Assembly (NCBI GenBank): GCA_036512155.1
Contig: DATCBD010000085.1
Location: forward strand, 1-64,000
DNA from: Palsa-739 sp036512155
GTDB taxonomy: Bacteria > Actinomycetota > Thermoleophilia > Gaiellales > Gaiellaceae
Direction: 5' to 3'
Length of the DNA stretch: 64,000 bases
The position numbers and the translations under genes are program-made. Below, piece by piece: positions 8,583-17,359 of the stretch (within the stretch, counting starts at the first letter, position 1; the number at the start of each line of letters is the position of its first letter). The notes beneath the pieces were generated by a model. The model saw nothing but the letters and a program-made list of their open reading frames with translations. It searched no databases and had not been told where the DNA came from.

Positions 8583-9800
8583 GTGAGATCGCCCAAAGTT
8601 CTCGCGGTCGCGTCCGCGGCAGATCTGGACTTCCGGTACGGCTGCACGCCTGCGTGGTGGCAGCTGTGGAAGGCGCTCGCCGAGAGCGGTGTCGACCTGA
8701 TCGTGACCACGTACCGCGGGCGAGCGGTCGAGTCGCCGTGGTGGCGGACCGTCCCGAACCCCCTCTACCGCGAGGCCGAGGCGTTCGCTGCCGCGCGGGG
8801 CCTCGCCGCCAAGCTGCAGCGTCAGGAGTTCGTGCGGCGCTCGGAGCACAAGCCCGGCGACTCGCTCTCCGACCGTGCTGTGCGCGCGGCCGTGTGGCGT
8901 TACGTCACACCGCGCTGGCGGCGTCATCTCGAGCAAACGATCGAGCGGGAAGGAGGCGTGGACGCGGTCATCGTCTTCACCGTGCCGATGGCGCATCTCC
9001 GAGGCATTCCGACCGCCCTGCGCGAGCGCTTCGACGTTCCGGTCGTCTACTACGACGGCGACCTCCCGATGAGCCTGCCGGAATACGGCGGCACCGACAC
9101 GAGCGGGTTCAACTATTACATCGGCGCCGACCCCGGCGAGTACGACCTCGTGGTCGGCAACTCAGAGGGTGCGCTCGATCGGCTGCGGGAGCTCGGCGCA
9201 CGGCGCGCGGAGACGGTGCACTGGGCGGCCGATCCGGATCTCTTCAGGCCACGCGATGTCGAAAAGGCGGCGGACGTCTTCTTCTATGGCCACTCGGACA
9301 AGTTCCGTCGGGAATGGATGCGCGATCTGATCGGCGAGCCGAGCCGGCGGCTGCCCGGCGTCGACTTTGCGATCGGCGGATACGACTACCGCGGCGACAC
9401 GGGCACCGCACGCATGCTCGGCCGCATTCCGTTCAACGCGTTTCCACATGCCATTTCCTCCGCACGCGTGAACCTCAATGTCACTCGTCGCGTGCACGCG
9501 CAGGTCTATGCGTCGTCGACCTGCCGACTCTTCGAGCTCGCGGCCTCCGGCGCGGCCATCGTGTCCAACCCGCTGGCCGGGTTGGAGCGCTGGTTCGACG
9601 CCGACCGAGACCTCCGCGTCGTCGGCTCCGTCGACGAAGCCGTCTCGGCATACGGCGATTTGCTTGCGGACCCAGGGCACGCCGAGGAGCTCGGGCAGCG
9701 GGCGCGCGAGCGCGTGCTGGACGAGCACACGTACGGGCATCGCGCGCGACAGCTGCTCGACCTGCTCGGGCTCGGCGTTCCGGAGGAGGCCCGTGCCTGA
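8583..9800 (+). CDS. CgeB-like glycosyltransferase (Glyco_trans_1_2 type)
   Basis: 405 residues. Unlike the GT4 genes around it, the C-terminal part reads VNLNVTRRVHAQVYASSTCRLFELAASGAAIVSNPLAGLERWF, which matches the CgeB/DUF3880-linked glycosyltransferase C-terminal pattern. The N-terminal half is poorly conserved. The GTG at 8583 is preferred because of the -10-like hexamer 6 nt upstream. It overlaps the GT2 gene by 8 nt. Likely role: a sugar-transfer or glycan-modification step at the cytoplasmic face; donor and acceptor unknown. Confidence 0.7.
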   Translation: MRSPKVLAVASAADLDFRYGCTPAWWQLWKALAESGVDLIVTTYRGRAVESPWWRTVPNPLYREAEAFAAARGLAAKLQRQEFVRRSEHKPGDSLSDRAVRAAVWRYVTPRWRRHLEQTIEREGGVDAVIVFTVPMAHLRGIPTALRERFDVPVVYYDGDLPMSLPEYGGTDTSGFNYYIGADPGEYDLVVGNSEGALDRLRELGARRAETVHWAADPDLFRPRDVEKAADVFFYGHSDKFRREWMRDLIGEPSRRLPGVDFAIGGYDYRGDTGTARMLGRIPFNAFPHAISSARVNLNVTRRVHAQVYASSTCRLFELAASGAAIVSNPLAGLERWFDADRDLRVVGSVDEAVSAYGDLLADPGHAEELGQRARERVLDEHTYGHRARQLLDLLGLGVPEEARA

Positions 9801-10569
9801 CACCGTCGTCGCGGCGGCCACAGCGGCCGGCCTGCCCGGTCTCGCCGAGCTGCGCCGCGTTGCGATCGTGCCGGCGTACAACGAGGAGCTCGCCGTTCCG
9901 CGCGTCATCGACGAGCTGCGCGCGTTCGACCCGGGTCTCGACATCGTCGTCGTCGACGACGGCTCGGTCGACCGCACCGCGGCGGCCGCGGCGGCCAAGG
10001 GTGCCCGGGTCTTGCGTCTGCCGTTCAATCTCGGCATCGGCGGCGCAGTGCAGACGGGCTTCCGCTTCGCCTTCGAGAACGACTACGACCTCGCCGTCCG
10101 CGTCGACGGAGACGGGCAGCACGACCCCTCGCAGCTTGCCCGCGTGCTGGAGCCCGTTCTGCGCGGCGAGGCCGACATAGTCATCGGGTCGCGTTTTGCC
10201 AGCGACGAAGGTGGCTATCGCTCGTCGCGAGCGCGTCGCGTCGGCATCCGCCTGCTCGCGTGGGTTGTCTCCCACATCGTCGGGCAGCGCATCACCGACA
10301 CGACTTCGGGGTTCCAGGCCGTCAACCGCGAAGGCATCGCACTGTTCGCGCACGACTATCCGCACGACTATCCGGAGGTCGAGGCGACGGTCATGGTGTT
10401 CCGTCATCGGTTGCGTCTGTGCGAAGTCCCGGTGTCGATGCGGGAGCGCGACAGCGGGCGGTCGTCGATCACAGCCCTGCGGTCTGTCTACTACATGGTG
10501 AAGGTCTCGCTCGCGATCTTCGTCGGATTGTTCAGGCGCAACGTCATTCCGGAGGAGGAAGCCAAATGA
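9793..10569 (+). CDS. GT2 family glycosyltransferase (DPM1/polyprenyl-phosphate type)
   Basis: 258 residues, GT-A fold. RRVAIVPAYNEELAVPRVI opens the domain. The nucleotide-binding acidic pair is in DIVVVDDGSVDRT and the DXD-type motif is in AVRVDGDGQHDP. A conserved TDTTSGFQAVNR segment follows, as in dolichol/polyprenyl-phosphate mannosyltransferases and their relatives. GTG 9793 has a strong GGAGGAG Shine-Dalgarno just upstream (inside the preceding gene), which decides the start. It is followed with ATGA overlap by a DUF2304 protein, a standard pairing: the enzyme makes a polyprenyl-phosphate sugar that the GT-C proteins of this locus could use as donor (inference). Confidence 0.88.
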   Translation: MPDTVVAAATAAGLPGLAELRRVAIVPAYNEELAVPRVIDELRAFDPGLDIVVVDDGSVDRTAAAAAAKGARVLRLPFNLGIGGAVQTGFRFAFENDYDLAVRVDGDGQHDPSQLARVLEPVLRGEADIVIGSRFASDEGGYRSSRARRVGIRLLAWVVSHIVGQRITDTTSGFQAVNREGIALFAHDYPHDYPEVEATVMVFRHRLRLCEVPVSMRERDSGRSSITALRSVYYMVKVSLAIFVGLFRRNVIPEEEAK

Positions 10570-10928
10570 CACCGCTCGCCGTCTCCATTGCGGGGGCGAT
10601 CGCATCGTTCACGCTCGTGCTCGTCGTCTTCGAGCTGATCCGGAGCCGCCGGTTGCGAGAGCGCTACGCATTGCTCTGGCTCGCCACCGGGATCACGCTC
10701 ACTGCGCTGTCGGCGTGGCGAAACGGGCTCAACACCATTGCCCGCTGGGTCGGGGTCCGCAGCTATCCGCCGGCCGTGCTCTTTGCCGTCGGGATCCTGT
10801 TCATCCTCGCCGTGCTTCTGCACTACTCGACGGTGATCTCGCGCCTGTCCGACCAGAACGTCCTGCTCGCACAGCGGCTCGCCCTGCTCGAGGAGGAGAC
10901 GCGAGTCGGCGCTAGCGACGTGCGGTGA
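10566..10928 (+). CDS. DUF2304 membrane protein
   Basis: 120 residues with three hydrophobic helices (about 6-24, 38-56, 68-88), an RERYALLWLATG segment between the first two, and a C-terminal amphipathic helix (SRLSDQNVLLAQRLALLEEE). This matches DUF2304, commonly encoded next to polyprenyl-phosphate GT2 enzymes; the biochemical role of the family is not established. The start ATG overlaps the GT2 stop (ATGA). Its 3' end overlaps the convergent GT-C gene by 17 nt. Confidence 0.75.
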   Translation: MTPLAVSIAGAIASFTLVLVVFELIRSRRLRERYALLWLATGITLTALSAWRNGLNTIARWVGVRSYPPAVLFAVGILFILAVLLHYSTVISRLSDQNVLLAQRLALLEEETRVGASDVR

Positions 10929-12630
10929 TGGTCACCGGCGGCCCGACGGTGAAGATGTTGCCGGCGGTCGGATCCTGGATCCAGCTCGCCACCGCGCCGA
11001 CCCGGTAGGTCCAGCCCCCCGCCGGGGGCTTGTCGATGTAGCTCGTCCCGCGCGTGGCGTTGATCGTGTCGGCGTTGAGGCGGCACTGTGCACCGCCGGC
11101 TGTCGCGTCGCAGACGATCGGCTCGTTCGCCGGCGCTCGCAGCACGACGTAGTCCATTGTGGCCCCGAGCGCGCCGAGCTTTGGCCAGCGCACCCGCACG
11201 GCCCCGCGCGTGGCGGTCGCGACGGGACGCCAGGCAGTGTCGACGGAAAACGGCGCCGATAAGCTCGCCCCGGTCTGCGTGAAGTAGGAGATCGTGTCGT
11301 TCGACGACAAGAGCGGTAGCCCGGCCGCGAGCGCTGCCGGCACGACAGCGAAGATGGTCACGACGCCGGCGGCGAGCCCCACGCGCAGGCGGTGTGTCCC
11401 CCACGCGTGTGGCGCGGAGGGCACCAACCGCCGCGGCACGCCTGGGAACAGGAACAGGACGCCGCCGAGCAGCATGAGGGCGGCGGGGATGGCTGGAATC
11501 GACTGCCGGAGGAGATCGGAGTCGGCGATGGTGCCGTGATTGGGCGACGTCCACTTGATCGCGATCATCGAGAAGAACCAGCCGCCGAAAAGGAAGCCGG
11601 CCGGCCGCGACCGTCGGAAGAGCCCGATCGTTCCCGCGATCGCGAGCCACTCGAGCACGCGGATGGACCAGAAATACTGGCCGAGGTCGCTCAGCTGCTG
11701 GCTGAAGAAGCTCCAGCTCGGATGGACGTATTGGTGGATATTGAGCCGGCCGAGCACCGGCGCGGCATGCGCGCCGGCGACACCGCCTCCGGGTGCGCCG
11801 CTACGGAAAAGCGGAAGGTTTCCCTCGCCCCGGGCCTTCCAGAGAGCAAGCGCGAGAAGGCTCGGCGCCAGGGCCGCGACGGCATACGCGGCCGCGCGCC
11901 GACGGCGTGACCACAGCAGGGCGAGGCCGATGCCGACGAGCAGCGGCGCATTTGACGGCTTGATCCCGATCGCGACCCCCGCGAAGAGACCGGCGAACAC
12001 GCCGTCCCACGGCGCGTCGTCCTGGGCGGCGCGCAGCGCGAAGTACGCGGCGAGGATGCTCGCGACCAGTGAAGGGAAGTCCGACATCGCGGTCAAACCG
12101 AGCGACTGCGGAAGCAGCAGCTCCGTGTACCGTTGGTGGTAGCCCGTGCTGGTGTACTTGATGCCGATGATCGGCACGAGGATCCACAGCGTGGCCACCC
12201 AGTAGCCGAAGAGCCGTCCGCCGATGCGGGTGCCGATGGCGTATGACGTGACGAGGGCAACAGGCATGAGCACGAGGACGTTCAGCAGCACGATGAACGG
12301 CAGAGGCGACAGGAGGTCCGGCCCGCCGAGCAGCGCGAAGGGGAGCAGGACGATCGACCATGCGTATCCCACCGAGGTGTGCGGGAGCCGCCCTTGTCCC
12401 ATCACCCACGCGGTCATGTAGTGCCAGAGCTCGTCGCCGCCCTGGTAGTAGAGCCAGCCGTTGTGGCGTACCGTCAGCGCAACGCCGAGGGTGATCAGCC
12501 ATTCGGCCGCCACGAATGCCGACAGGACGTACAAGGGTCGTACCCGCTCGAGCAGCGCGAGCGCTCGGCGGAGCCCAACTAACCCCGTGCGCCAGACCGG
12601 GAGCGGCGCGCCCTGCGAGGCCGAGCTCAC
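10912..12630 (-). CDS. GT-C-like multi-pass glycosyltransferase
   Basis: 572 residues with about ten hydrophobic helices up to about residue 415, then a soluble tail. The first extracytoplasmic loop holds an acidic Asp-Glu pair (YYQGGDELWHY), the position where GT-C enzymes such as GT39/GT83 place their catalytic acid. It would use a polyprenyl-phosphate sugar and act on the outer face of the membrane. GTG 12630 is chosen because it overlaps the fcl stop (GTGA at 12627-12630). It shares the DE loop and general layout with the GT-C proteins at 17356 and 25020. The tail contains a fibronectin-like stretch (WTYRVGAVASW). Confidence 0.7.
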   Translation of the reverse strand: MSSASQGAPLPVWRTGLVGLRRALALLERVRPLYVLSAFVAAEWLITLGVALTVRHNGWLYYQGGDELWHYMTAWVMGQGRLPHTSVGYAWSIVLLPFALLGGPDLLSPLPFIVLLNVLVLMPVALVTSYAIGTRIGGRLFGYWVATLWILVPIIGIKYTSTGYHQRYTELLLPQSLGLTAMSDFPSLVASILAAYFALRAAQDDAPWDGVFAGLFAGVAIGIKPSNAPLLVGIGLALLWSRRRRAAAYAVAALAPSLLALALWKARGEGNLPLFRSGAPGGGVAGAHAAPVLGRLNIHQYVHPSWSFFSQQLSDLGQYFWSIRVLEWLAIAGTIGLFRRSRPAGFLFGGWFFSMIAIKWTSPNHGTIADSDLLRQSIPAIPAALMLLGGVLFLFPGVPRRLVPSAPHAWGTHRLRVGLAAGVVTIFAVVPAALAAGLPLLSSNDTISYFTQTGASLSAPFSVDTAWRPVATATRGAVRVRWPKLGALGATMDYVVLRAPANEPIVCDATAGGAQCRLNADTINATRGTSYIDKPPAGGWTYRVGAVASWIQDPTAGNIFTVGPPVTITARR

Positions 12631-13541
12631 CGTGTCACCTGCAACGCGGCGCGGTACCAGTCGATCGTGCGCGCAAGACCCTCTCGCAGCGTCGTGCGTG
12701 CGACGAATCCGAAGAGCCGTTCCGCGCGCGATACGTCGAGGCGTCGACGAGGCTGTCCATTCGGCATGGAGGCGTCCCACACGATCTTGCGGTCGAAGCC
12801 GACGAGCTCTGCGACGAGCTCGGCGAGGTCGCGAATCGAGATCTCCTCACTCGTGCCCAGGTTGACCGGCTCGGCGCCGTCGTAGCGGTCGGCGGCTAGG
12901 AGCAGCCCCTCGGCGCAGTCGTCCACGTACAGGAACTCGCGCGTGGGAGACCCGTCGCCCCACAAGACGACTTCGTCTTCCGCCGCGACCATCTTTCGAA
13001 TCAGCGCCGGGATGACGTGCGAGGTCTCGAGGTCGAAGTTGTCGCGTGGCCCATACAGGTTCGCCGGGAGGAGGAAGATCGCGTCGGTGCCGTACTGGGC
13101 GCGGTAGCTCTGCGCGCCGACGAGGACTGACTTTTTCGCGACGCCGTACGGCGCGTTCGTCTCCTCCGGGTAGCCGTTCCAGAGGTCGTCCTCGCTGAAC
13201 GGCACAGGCGTGAACTTCGGGTACGCGCACACCGTGCCGGCAATGACGAGCTTGCCGACGCGGTGTAGCCGACTCAGCTCGAGCACGTGCGCGCCCATCA
13301 TGAGGTTCGCATACCAATAGCGCCCGGGGTTGGAGCGGTTCGCGCCGATGCCTCCGACCTCGGCGGCAAGGTGGAAGACGAGCTCCGGTTGCGCATCGTG
13401 GAAGAGCCGCTCGGCGTCGTCCCAGTGCGTCAGGTCGTAGTCGGCGCGGCGGGCGACGAACGGGTCGTCGCCGCGCTGCCGTAGCTGCTCGACGAGGTGT
13501 GAGCCGAGAAAGCCACCTCCACCCGTGACGACGATCCGCAC
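12627..13541 (-). CDS. fcl: GDP-L-fucose synthase (GDP-4-keto-6-deoxymannose epimerase/reductase)
   Basis: 304 residues, the family's usual length. The NAD(P)-binding GxxGxxG is at 7-13 (TGGGGFLGSH). A cysteine occupies the catalytic position after the Ser/Thr (GTVCAYP, Cys105), and the YxxxK pair is Tyr132/Lys136 (PYGVAKK). FHLAAEVGGIGANRSNP is diagnostic of this SDR. It converts GDP-4-keto-6-deoxy-D-mannose to GDP-L-fucose with NADPH, taking the product of the gmd gene at 15027. The start is GTG 13541 with a -10 element (TACCCT) 8 nt upstream. First gene of a two-gene operon with the GT-C protein. Confidence 0.9.
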   Translation of the reverse strand: MRIVVTGGGGFLGSHLVEQLRQRGDDPFVARRADYDLTHWDDAERLFHDAQPELVFHLAAEVGGIGANRSNPGRYWYANLMMGAHVLELSRLHRVGKLVIAGTVCAYPKFTPVPFSEDDLWNGYPEETNAPYGVAKKSVLVGAQSYRAQYGTDAIFLLPANLYGPRDNFDLETSHVIPALIRKMVAAEDEVVLWGDGSPTREFLYVDDCAEGLLLAADRYDGAEPVNLGTSEEISIRDLAELVAELVGFDRKIVWDASMPNGQPRRRLDVSRAERLFGFVARTTLREGLARTIDWYRAALQVTR

Positions 13542-13547
13542 CGCGCC

Positions 13548-13556
13548 CTAGGGTAG
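13548..13556. promoter_or_regulatory. Shared symmetrical -10 (CTAGGGTAG) for fcl and the flippase gene
   Basis: Read on the plus strand, TAGGGT (13549-13554) is 6 nt before GTG 13561. Read on the minus strand, TACCCT (13555-13550) is 8 nt before GTG 13541. One sequence of form CTA-NNN-TAG therefore can serve both divergent, apparently leaderless genes in a 19-bp intergenic gap. Confidence 0.5.
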
Positions 13557-13560
13557 CCTC

Positions 13561-15027
13561 GTGCGTAGGACATCGGCCATCAGAAGCGGCCTACTGACGG
13601 GTCTCGCCCAGGTGGTCGTCGCGCTCGCCGCGGCCGGCGCGGGGGCGCTGCTCGCGCACAAATTCGGGCGCAGCGCCGAGACCGACGGCTTCCTGAGCGC
13701 CTACGCCGTCTATCTCGTGCTCATCCTGGCCGCGCAGTCGTTCCGGATGGTCGTCGTGCCCGACCTTACGCGGGCGGCCGCCCGCGGCGAGCTCTCCGGC
13801 GAGAGCCGCAGCTACGGGCTTGCGCATCTCTGCCTGGCCGTGCCCGTGTCGATCCTCGTCGGCGTCTTCGCCTCGCAGATCGGCGACCTGCTGACGGGGA
13901 ACCTGCCGCCGCGCGCTGCGCACATCGCAGCGCGCGCGCTCGTCGTGCTCGTCCCGGCCGCGTTCGTGCAGCTCCTCGCCGCATTGGCCGCGAGCGCCCT
14001 CGCGGCGCTCGACAGCTACGGCACGGCGGCGGCGGGTTTCGCACTGGGTGGCGTCACAGGCCTCGTGGTCTTCGCCGCGCTCGCGAACAGCCTTGGGATC
14101 GTCGCGCTCGCGTGGGGACTGGCCGCGAACGCCGTCGTCGCGCTCGCAGTTCCGACCGTCGCTCTCGTTCGCCGAGGGGCATTGCGCGGAGCCATGCCCG
14201 ACCGGCTCGGGATCGGGCCACGGTTGTGGCACCTCGTCCAGGGAGCCGCGGTGCCGGTCGCCCTTCAGGGCTGCTACCTCCTCGGCCTTCGCTTCGCCGC
14301 CAAGATCGGCGTCGGCAGCGTGACGAGCTTCTCCTACGCGTACCTCGCCGCCTCGACCCTCGTCGGCGCGACCGCGTTCTCTCTTGGGCTGATCTCTGCC
14401 GCACCGATGACGCGACGTGGTGTCGACGCCGTCGCGGCCGGCCGGCACGTCGTTCACGCGTCCTGGGTGAGCCTGACGATCGTGGGTGCCGCAGCCGGCG
14501 TCTTCGCCGTCGTCGGAGGACGCGTCGTCGGCCTCGTCCTCGGCAGCGCGTACAGCGGCGGCGTCGGCCGCCAGCTGGGCCACCTCGTCGTGTATCTCGC
14601 GCCGTGGATGCTCGCCTGGGTGGCGTTCGCGGTCACATTCCCGCTCGTCTTCGTCGCGGAGAAGCGCTGGACGCTCCTCCCGCTCGGTGCGGTCGGCTTT
14701 GGCCTCTGCATCCCGCTCGGGCTCGGCTTGCGCGCACTCTGGGGACTGCCCGGCATCGCGATCGCCGTCGGGCTCGCGACGCTCGTCATCGCGGGCGGGT
14801 TGCTCGCGACGATCTCGATACGCACGCTCGGCATCGCCGCGCTCGGGCTTGCGAAGCTCGCGCTCGCCGTCGGCTCGGCGGCGGCGCTCGCGTTCGGCGG
14901 GTTGCGCCTTGCGCTGTCCCCCGTCACCGCGGCGGCGGCCGGGGTCCTCCTCTACGGCCTCATGATCTTCGCGCTGCGCTCGCTCGGCCTCAGCGAGGCG
15001 TGGACGTACGTGCGAGGTTTGCACTAG
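13561..15027 (+). CDS. MVF/MurJ-type lipid-linked oligosaccharide flippase
   Basis: 488 residues, hydrophobic throughout with about 14 predicted helices. The N-terminal part (GRSAETDGFLSAYAVYLVL) matches the MVF signature in which an acidic residue follows the first helix. The family flips undecaprenyl-linked precursors (lipid II or O-unit) across the membrane. In this context a Wzx-like role for the glycan repeat unit is more likely than cell-wall lipid II, but that is inference. GTG 13561 is preceded by TAGGGT at 6 nt. It overlaps gmd by one base (TAGTG). No Wzy-type polymerase was recognised in the window. Confidence 0.75.
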   Translation: MRRTSAIRSGLLTGLAQVVVALAAAGAGALLAHKFGRSAETDGFLSAYAVYLVLILAAQSFRMVVVPDLTRAAARGELSGESRSYGLAHLCLAVPVSILVGVFASQIGDLLTGNLPPRAAHIAARALVVLVPAAFVQLLAALAASALAALDSYGTAAAGFALGGVTGLVVFAALANSLGIVALAWGLAANAVVALAVPTVALVRRGALRGAMPDRLGIGPRLWHLVQGAAVPVALQGCYLLGLRFAAKIGVGSVTSFSYAYLAASTLVGATAFSLGLISAAPMTRRGVDAVAAGRHVVHASWVSLTIVGAAAGVFAVVGGRVVGLVLGSAYSGGVGRQLGHLVVYLAPWMLAWVAFAVTFPLVFVAEKRWTLLPLGAVGFGLCIPLGLGLRALWGLPGIAIAVGLATLVIAGGLLATISIRTLGIAALGLAKLALAVGSAAALAFGGLRLALSPVTAAAAGVLLYGLMIFALRSLGLSEAWTYVRGLH

Positions 15028-15986
15028 TGAAGGCTCTCGTAACGGGCATCGGCGGCCAGGACGGCTCGTATCTCGCCGAGCTGCTACTCGGGCACGGCTA
15101 CGAGGTGGTCGGGATCGTCCCGCAGCTCGACGCGCCGTACGAGAGCCTCGCGGGCATTCGCGACCGCGTCGAGCTCCTTCAGGTCGACCTGCTCGACGAG
15201 GTCGCGCTTGCGCGCTCGTTGCGCGAGCATGGGCCTGGCGAGGTGTACAACCTCGCATCCCCGTCGTTCGTGCCGATGTCGTGGCAGGAGCCGGTGCGAA
15301 CCGCCGAGTTCGCCGCGGTCGGAGTCACCGCGCTGCTGGAGGCGATCCGCGCCGTGGATCCCGCCATTCGCATGTACCAGGCCTCCTCGAGCGAGATCTT
15401 CGGCGAGCCGACGGTCGTGCCCCAGACGGAGGACACGCCGCTCCATCCCGTCACGCCGTACGGCGTCGCCAAGGCGTACGGGCACTTCATCGTCGGCTCG
15501 TACCGCCGCCGGTACGGCCTGCACGCGAGCTGCGGGATCCTCTACAACCACGAGTCGCCGCGCCGCCCGACCGACTTCTTGCCGAGCAAGGTGGCGCACG
15601 CGGCAGCGGCGATCTCGCTCGGCCTCGAGCGCGAGCTCGCGCTCGGAGATCTCCACGCCCAGCGCGACTGGGGCTACGCCGGCGACTACGTCGAGGCCAT
15701 GTCGCTGATGGTGCAGCAGGACGAGCCCGGCGATTACGTCGTTGCGACCGGGGTCCTGCACACCGTCGAGGAGCTCGTCGAGATCGCGTTCGAGCGCGTC
15801 CGGCTCGACTGGCGCGAGCACGTCCGGATCGATCCCGCGCTCATGCGCGGGCCGGCCGAGCTGCACGATCTCGTCGGCGACGCCTCGAAGGCGCGGCGCG
15901 AGCTCGGCTGGTCACCTCGCGTCGGGTTCGAGGATCTCGTCCGCCTGCTCGTGGATGCTGCTGTCGGACGGCTCACGAGTTCGTAA
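15027..15986 (+). CDS. gmd: GDP-mannose 4,6-dehydratase
   Basis: 319 residues, slightly short for the family. The TGIGGQDGSYLAE start is diagnostic. The active-site stretch YQASSSEIFGEP is present, as are Tyr145/Lys149 in TPYGVAKAYGH, and NHESPRR is followed by an atypical PTDFLPSK. It converts GDP-D-mannose to GDP-4-keto-6-deoxy-D-mannose, the substrate for the fcl product encoded divergently at 12627, so L-fucose or another 6-deoxyhexose such as D-rhamnose is probably a glycan component. GTG 15027 overlaps the TAG of the flippase gene. No reductase other than fcl is seen in the window. Confidence 0.9.
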   Translation: MKALVTGIGGQDGSYLAELLLGHGYEVVGIVPQLDAPYESLAGIRDRVELLQVDLLDEVALARSLREHGPGEVYNLASPSFVPMSWQEPVRTAEFAAVGVTALLEAIRAVDPAIRMYQASSSEIFGEPTVVPQTEDTPLHPVTPYGVAKAYGHFIVGSYRRRYGLHASCGILYNHESPRRPTDFLPSKVAHAAAAISLGLERELALGDLHAQRDWGYAGDYVEAMSLMVQQDEPGDYVVATGVLHTVEELVEIAFERVRLDWREHVRIDPALMRGPAELHDLVGDASKARRELGWSPRVGFEDLVRLLVDAAVGRLTSS

Positions 15987-15997
15987 CAGTGGACGCC

Positions 15998-16003
15998 TAG
16001 ACT
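15998..16003 (+). promoter_or_regulatory. Putative -10 element (TAGACT), leaderless start at 16014
   Basis: TAGACT lies 10 nt before the ATG at 16014, in the 27-bp gap after gmd. No Shine-Dalgarno sequence intervenes. It may start a second transcript running through the glycosyltransferase chain to 25057. Confidence 0.4.
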
Positions 16004-16013
16004 CACCCGCGAA

Positions 16014-16328
16014 ATGGCCGACCAGCAGGAGCTTTCCGTCGACGAGGTCTATGCGCGGCTCAAGGAGGCCGTCGACCGCGGCTCCCGCGACGTCGCGTCC
16101 ACGCGCGGCCTTGCCGAGCGCTTCTGGCCCGTCAGCGCGGACAAGCCGCTCGAGCGGCGTCCCGGCCCGAAGGGCTGGGTCGCGTTCCAGGCGAAGCGTG
16201 TGCTGCGCAAGCTCATGCGCTGGTACGTCGAGCCGGCCTTCGCCGAGCAGCGCATCGTCAACGACGCGCTCTTGCGGCTCGTCGACGACCTCTCGCGCCG
16301 CGTCGACGAGCTGGAATCGCGCTGGTGA
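16014..16328 (+). CDS. Small cluster-associated hypothetical protein
   Basis: 104 residues, soluble and highly charged. The N-terminal half contains RGLAERFWPVSADKPLERRPG and the C-terminal half is helical with heptad-like spacing (LLRLVDDLSRRVDELE), which may form a coiled coil. I do not recognise a family with confidence. Similar short domains are found as N-terminal parts of methyltransferases and glycosyltransferases in glycan loci, so it may be a scaffold or a split domain (inference). It overlaps the following GT4 gene by GTGA. Confidence 0.6.
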   Translation: MADQQELSVDEVYARLKEAVDRGSRDVASTRGLAERFWPVSADKPLERRPGPKGWVAFQAKRVLRKLMRWYVEPAFAEQRIVNDALLRLVDDLSRRVDELESRW

Positions 16329-17359
16329 GACTGGCGGTGTGTCTCCCGCAGGTCCCGTTCGAGCGCGGAGGCGCGGAAATCGTCGCCGACGATCTCGTCG
16401 CGCAGCTGCGCGCGCGCGGGCACGAGGCCGAGCTCGTCACCGTTCCGTTCAAGTGGTATCCCGGCGAGCGCGTGCTGACGCAGGCGTTCCTGTGGCGCCT
16501 CCTCGACCTCGAAGAGGCAAACGGCCGACCGATCGACGCGGTGATCGCGACGAAGTTTCCGTCCTACGCGGTGCGCCATCCGCGCAAGGTGGTGTGGCTG
16601 CTGCACCAGTTCCGCCAGGCGTGGGACCTCGACCGCACCGAGCTCGGACAGTTCTCGGAGTCGGCGGAGGACCGCGCGCTGCGGCGACGCGTGCTCGCAT
16701 TCGAGCGCACTGCCCTCGGCGAGGCTCGCAAGATCTTTGCGACGTCGGGCAACGTCGCCGGCCGACTGCGCGAGTCCACCGGGCTCGAGGCCGAGCTCAT
16801 GCCGCACCCGCCCGCGCCGCTGAAATACCGCTGCGACCGGTACGACGACTTCATCCTCTCCGTCAACAGGCTCGATCGCGCGAAGCGGATCGACCTCCTG
16901 CTCGAGGCGGCGGCTGCCGAGCCGACGCTGCGCGTCGTCATCGCCGGCGACGGCCCGGACCGCGAACGGCTCGAGCGGCTCGCGCAGGAGCGCCGTCTCA
17001 ACGGACGTGCGGAGTTCACCGGCCGGGTCAGCGACGCGCGCTTGACCGAGCTGTACGCGAGCTGCCTCGGCGTCTACTACGCGCCGGTGGACGAGGACTT
17101 CGGGATGGTGCCGTTCGAGGCGTTCCTTTCCGAGAAGCCCGTGCTGACGACGACGGATGCAGGCGGGCCGCTCGACGTCGTTCGCGACCGCGAGACCGGG
17201 CTCGTCGTCAGGCCTCAGGCGGCGGAGCTCGCGCGCGCATACGTGTGGTTGCGCGACCACGCGGACGAGGCGCGCGCGTACGGCCGCGCGGGCCGTGACG
17301 TCGCGAGCGGCGTGACGTGGGACGCGTGCATCGACCGCCTCCTCGCAGCGGTCGCGTGA
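16325..17359 (+). CDS. GT4 glycosyltransferase
   Basis: 344 residues. The acceptor half has the Gly-rich loop (PFERGGAEIVADDLVAQL). The donor half begins FILSVNRLDRAKRIDLLLEA and the late motif DEDFGMVPFEAFLSEKPVLTT retains the first acidic residue and the E of FEAF, so catalysis is plausible. GTG 16325 overlaps the previous stop (GTGA). It ends in GTGA overlap with the long fused gene, so the two are translationally coupled. Related enzymes use GDP-mannose or UDP-sugars; nothing in the sequence fixes the donor. Confidence 0.85.
   Translation: MRLAVCLPQVPFERGGAEIVADDLVAQLRARGHEAELVTVPFKWYPGERVLTQAFLWRLLDLEEANGRPIDAVIATKFPSYAVRHPRKVVWLLHQFRQAWDLDRTELGQFSESAEDRALRRRVLAFERTALGEARKIFATSGNVAGRLRESTGLEAELMPHPPAPLKYRCDRYDDFILSVNRLDRAKRIDLLLEAAAAEPTLRVVIAGDGPDRERLERLAQERRLNGRAEFTGRVSDARLTELYASCLGVYYAPVDEDFGMVPFEAFLSEKPVLTTTDAGGPLDVVRDRETGLVVRPQAAELARAYVWLRDHADEARAYGRAGRDVASGVTWDACIDRLLAAVA

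Noticed and set aside
13591..15258. 555-codon minus-strand open frame opposite the flippase gene
   Set aside because: Highly charged mirror of a hydrophobic protein; expected from codon-position GC bias.
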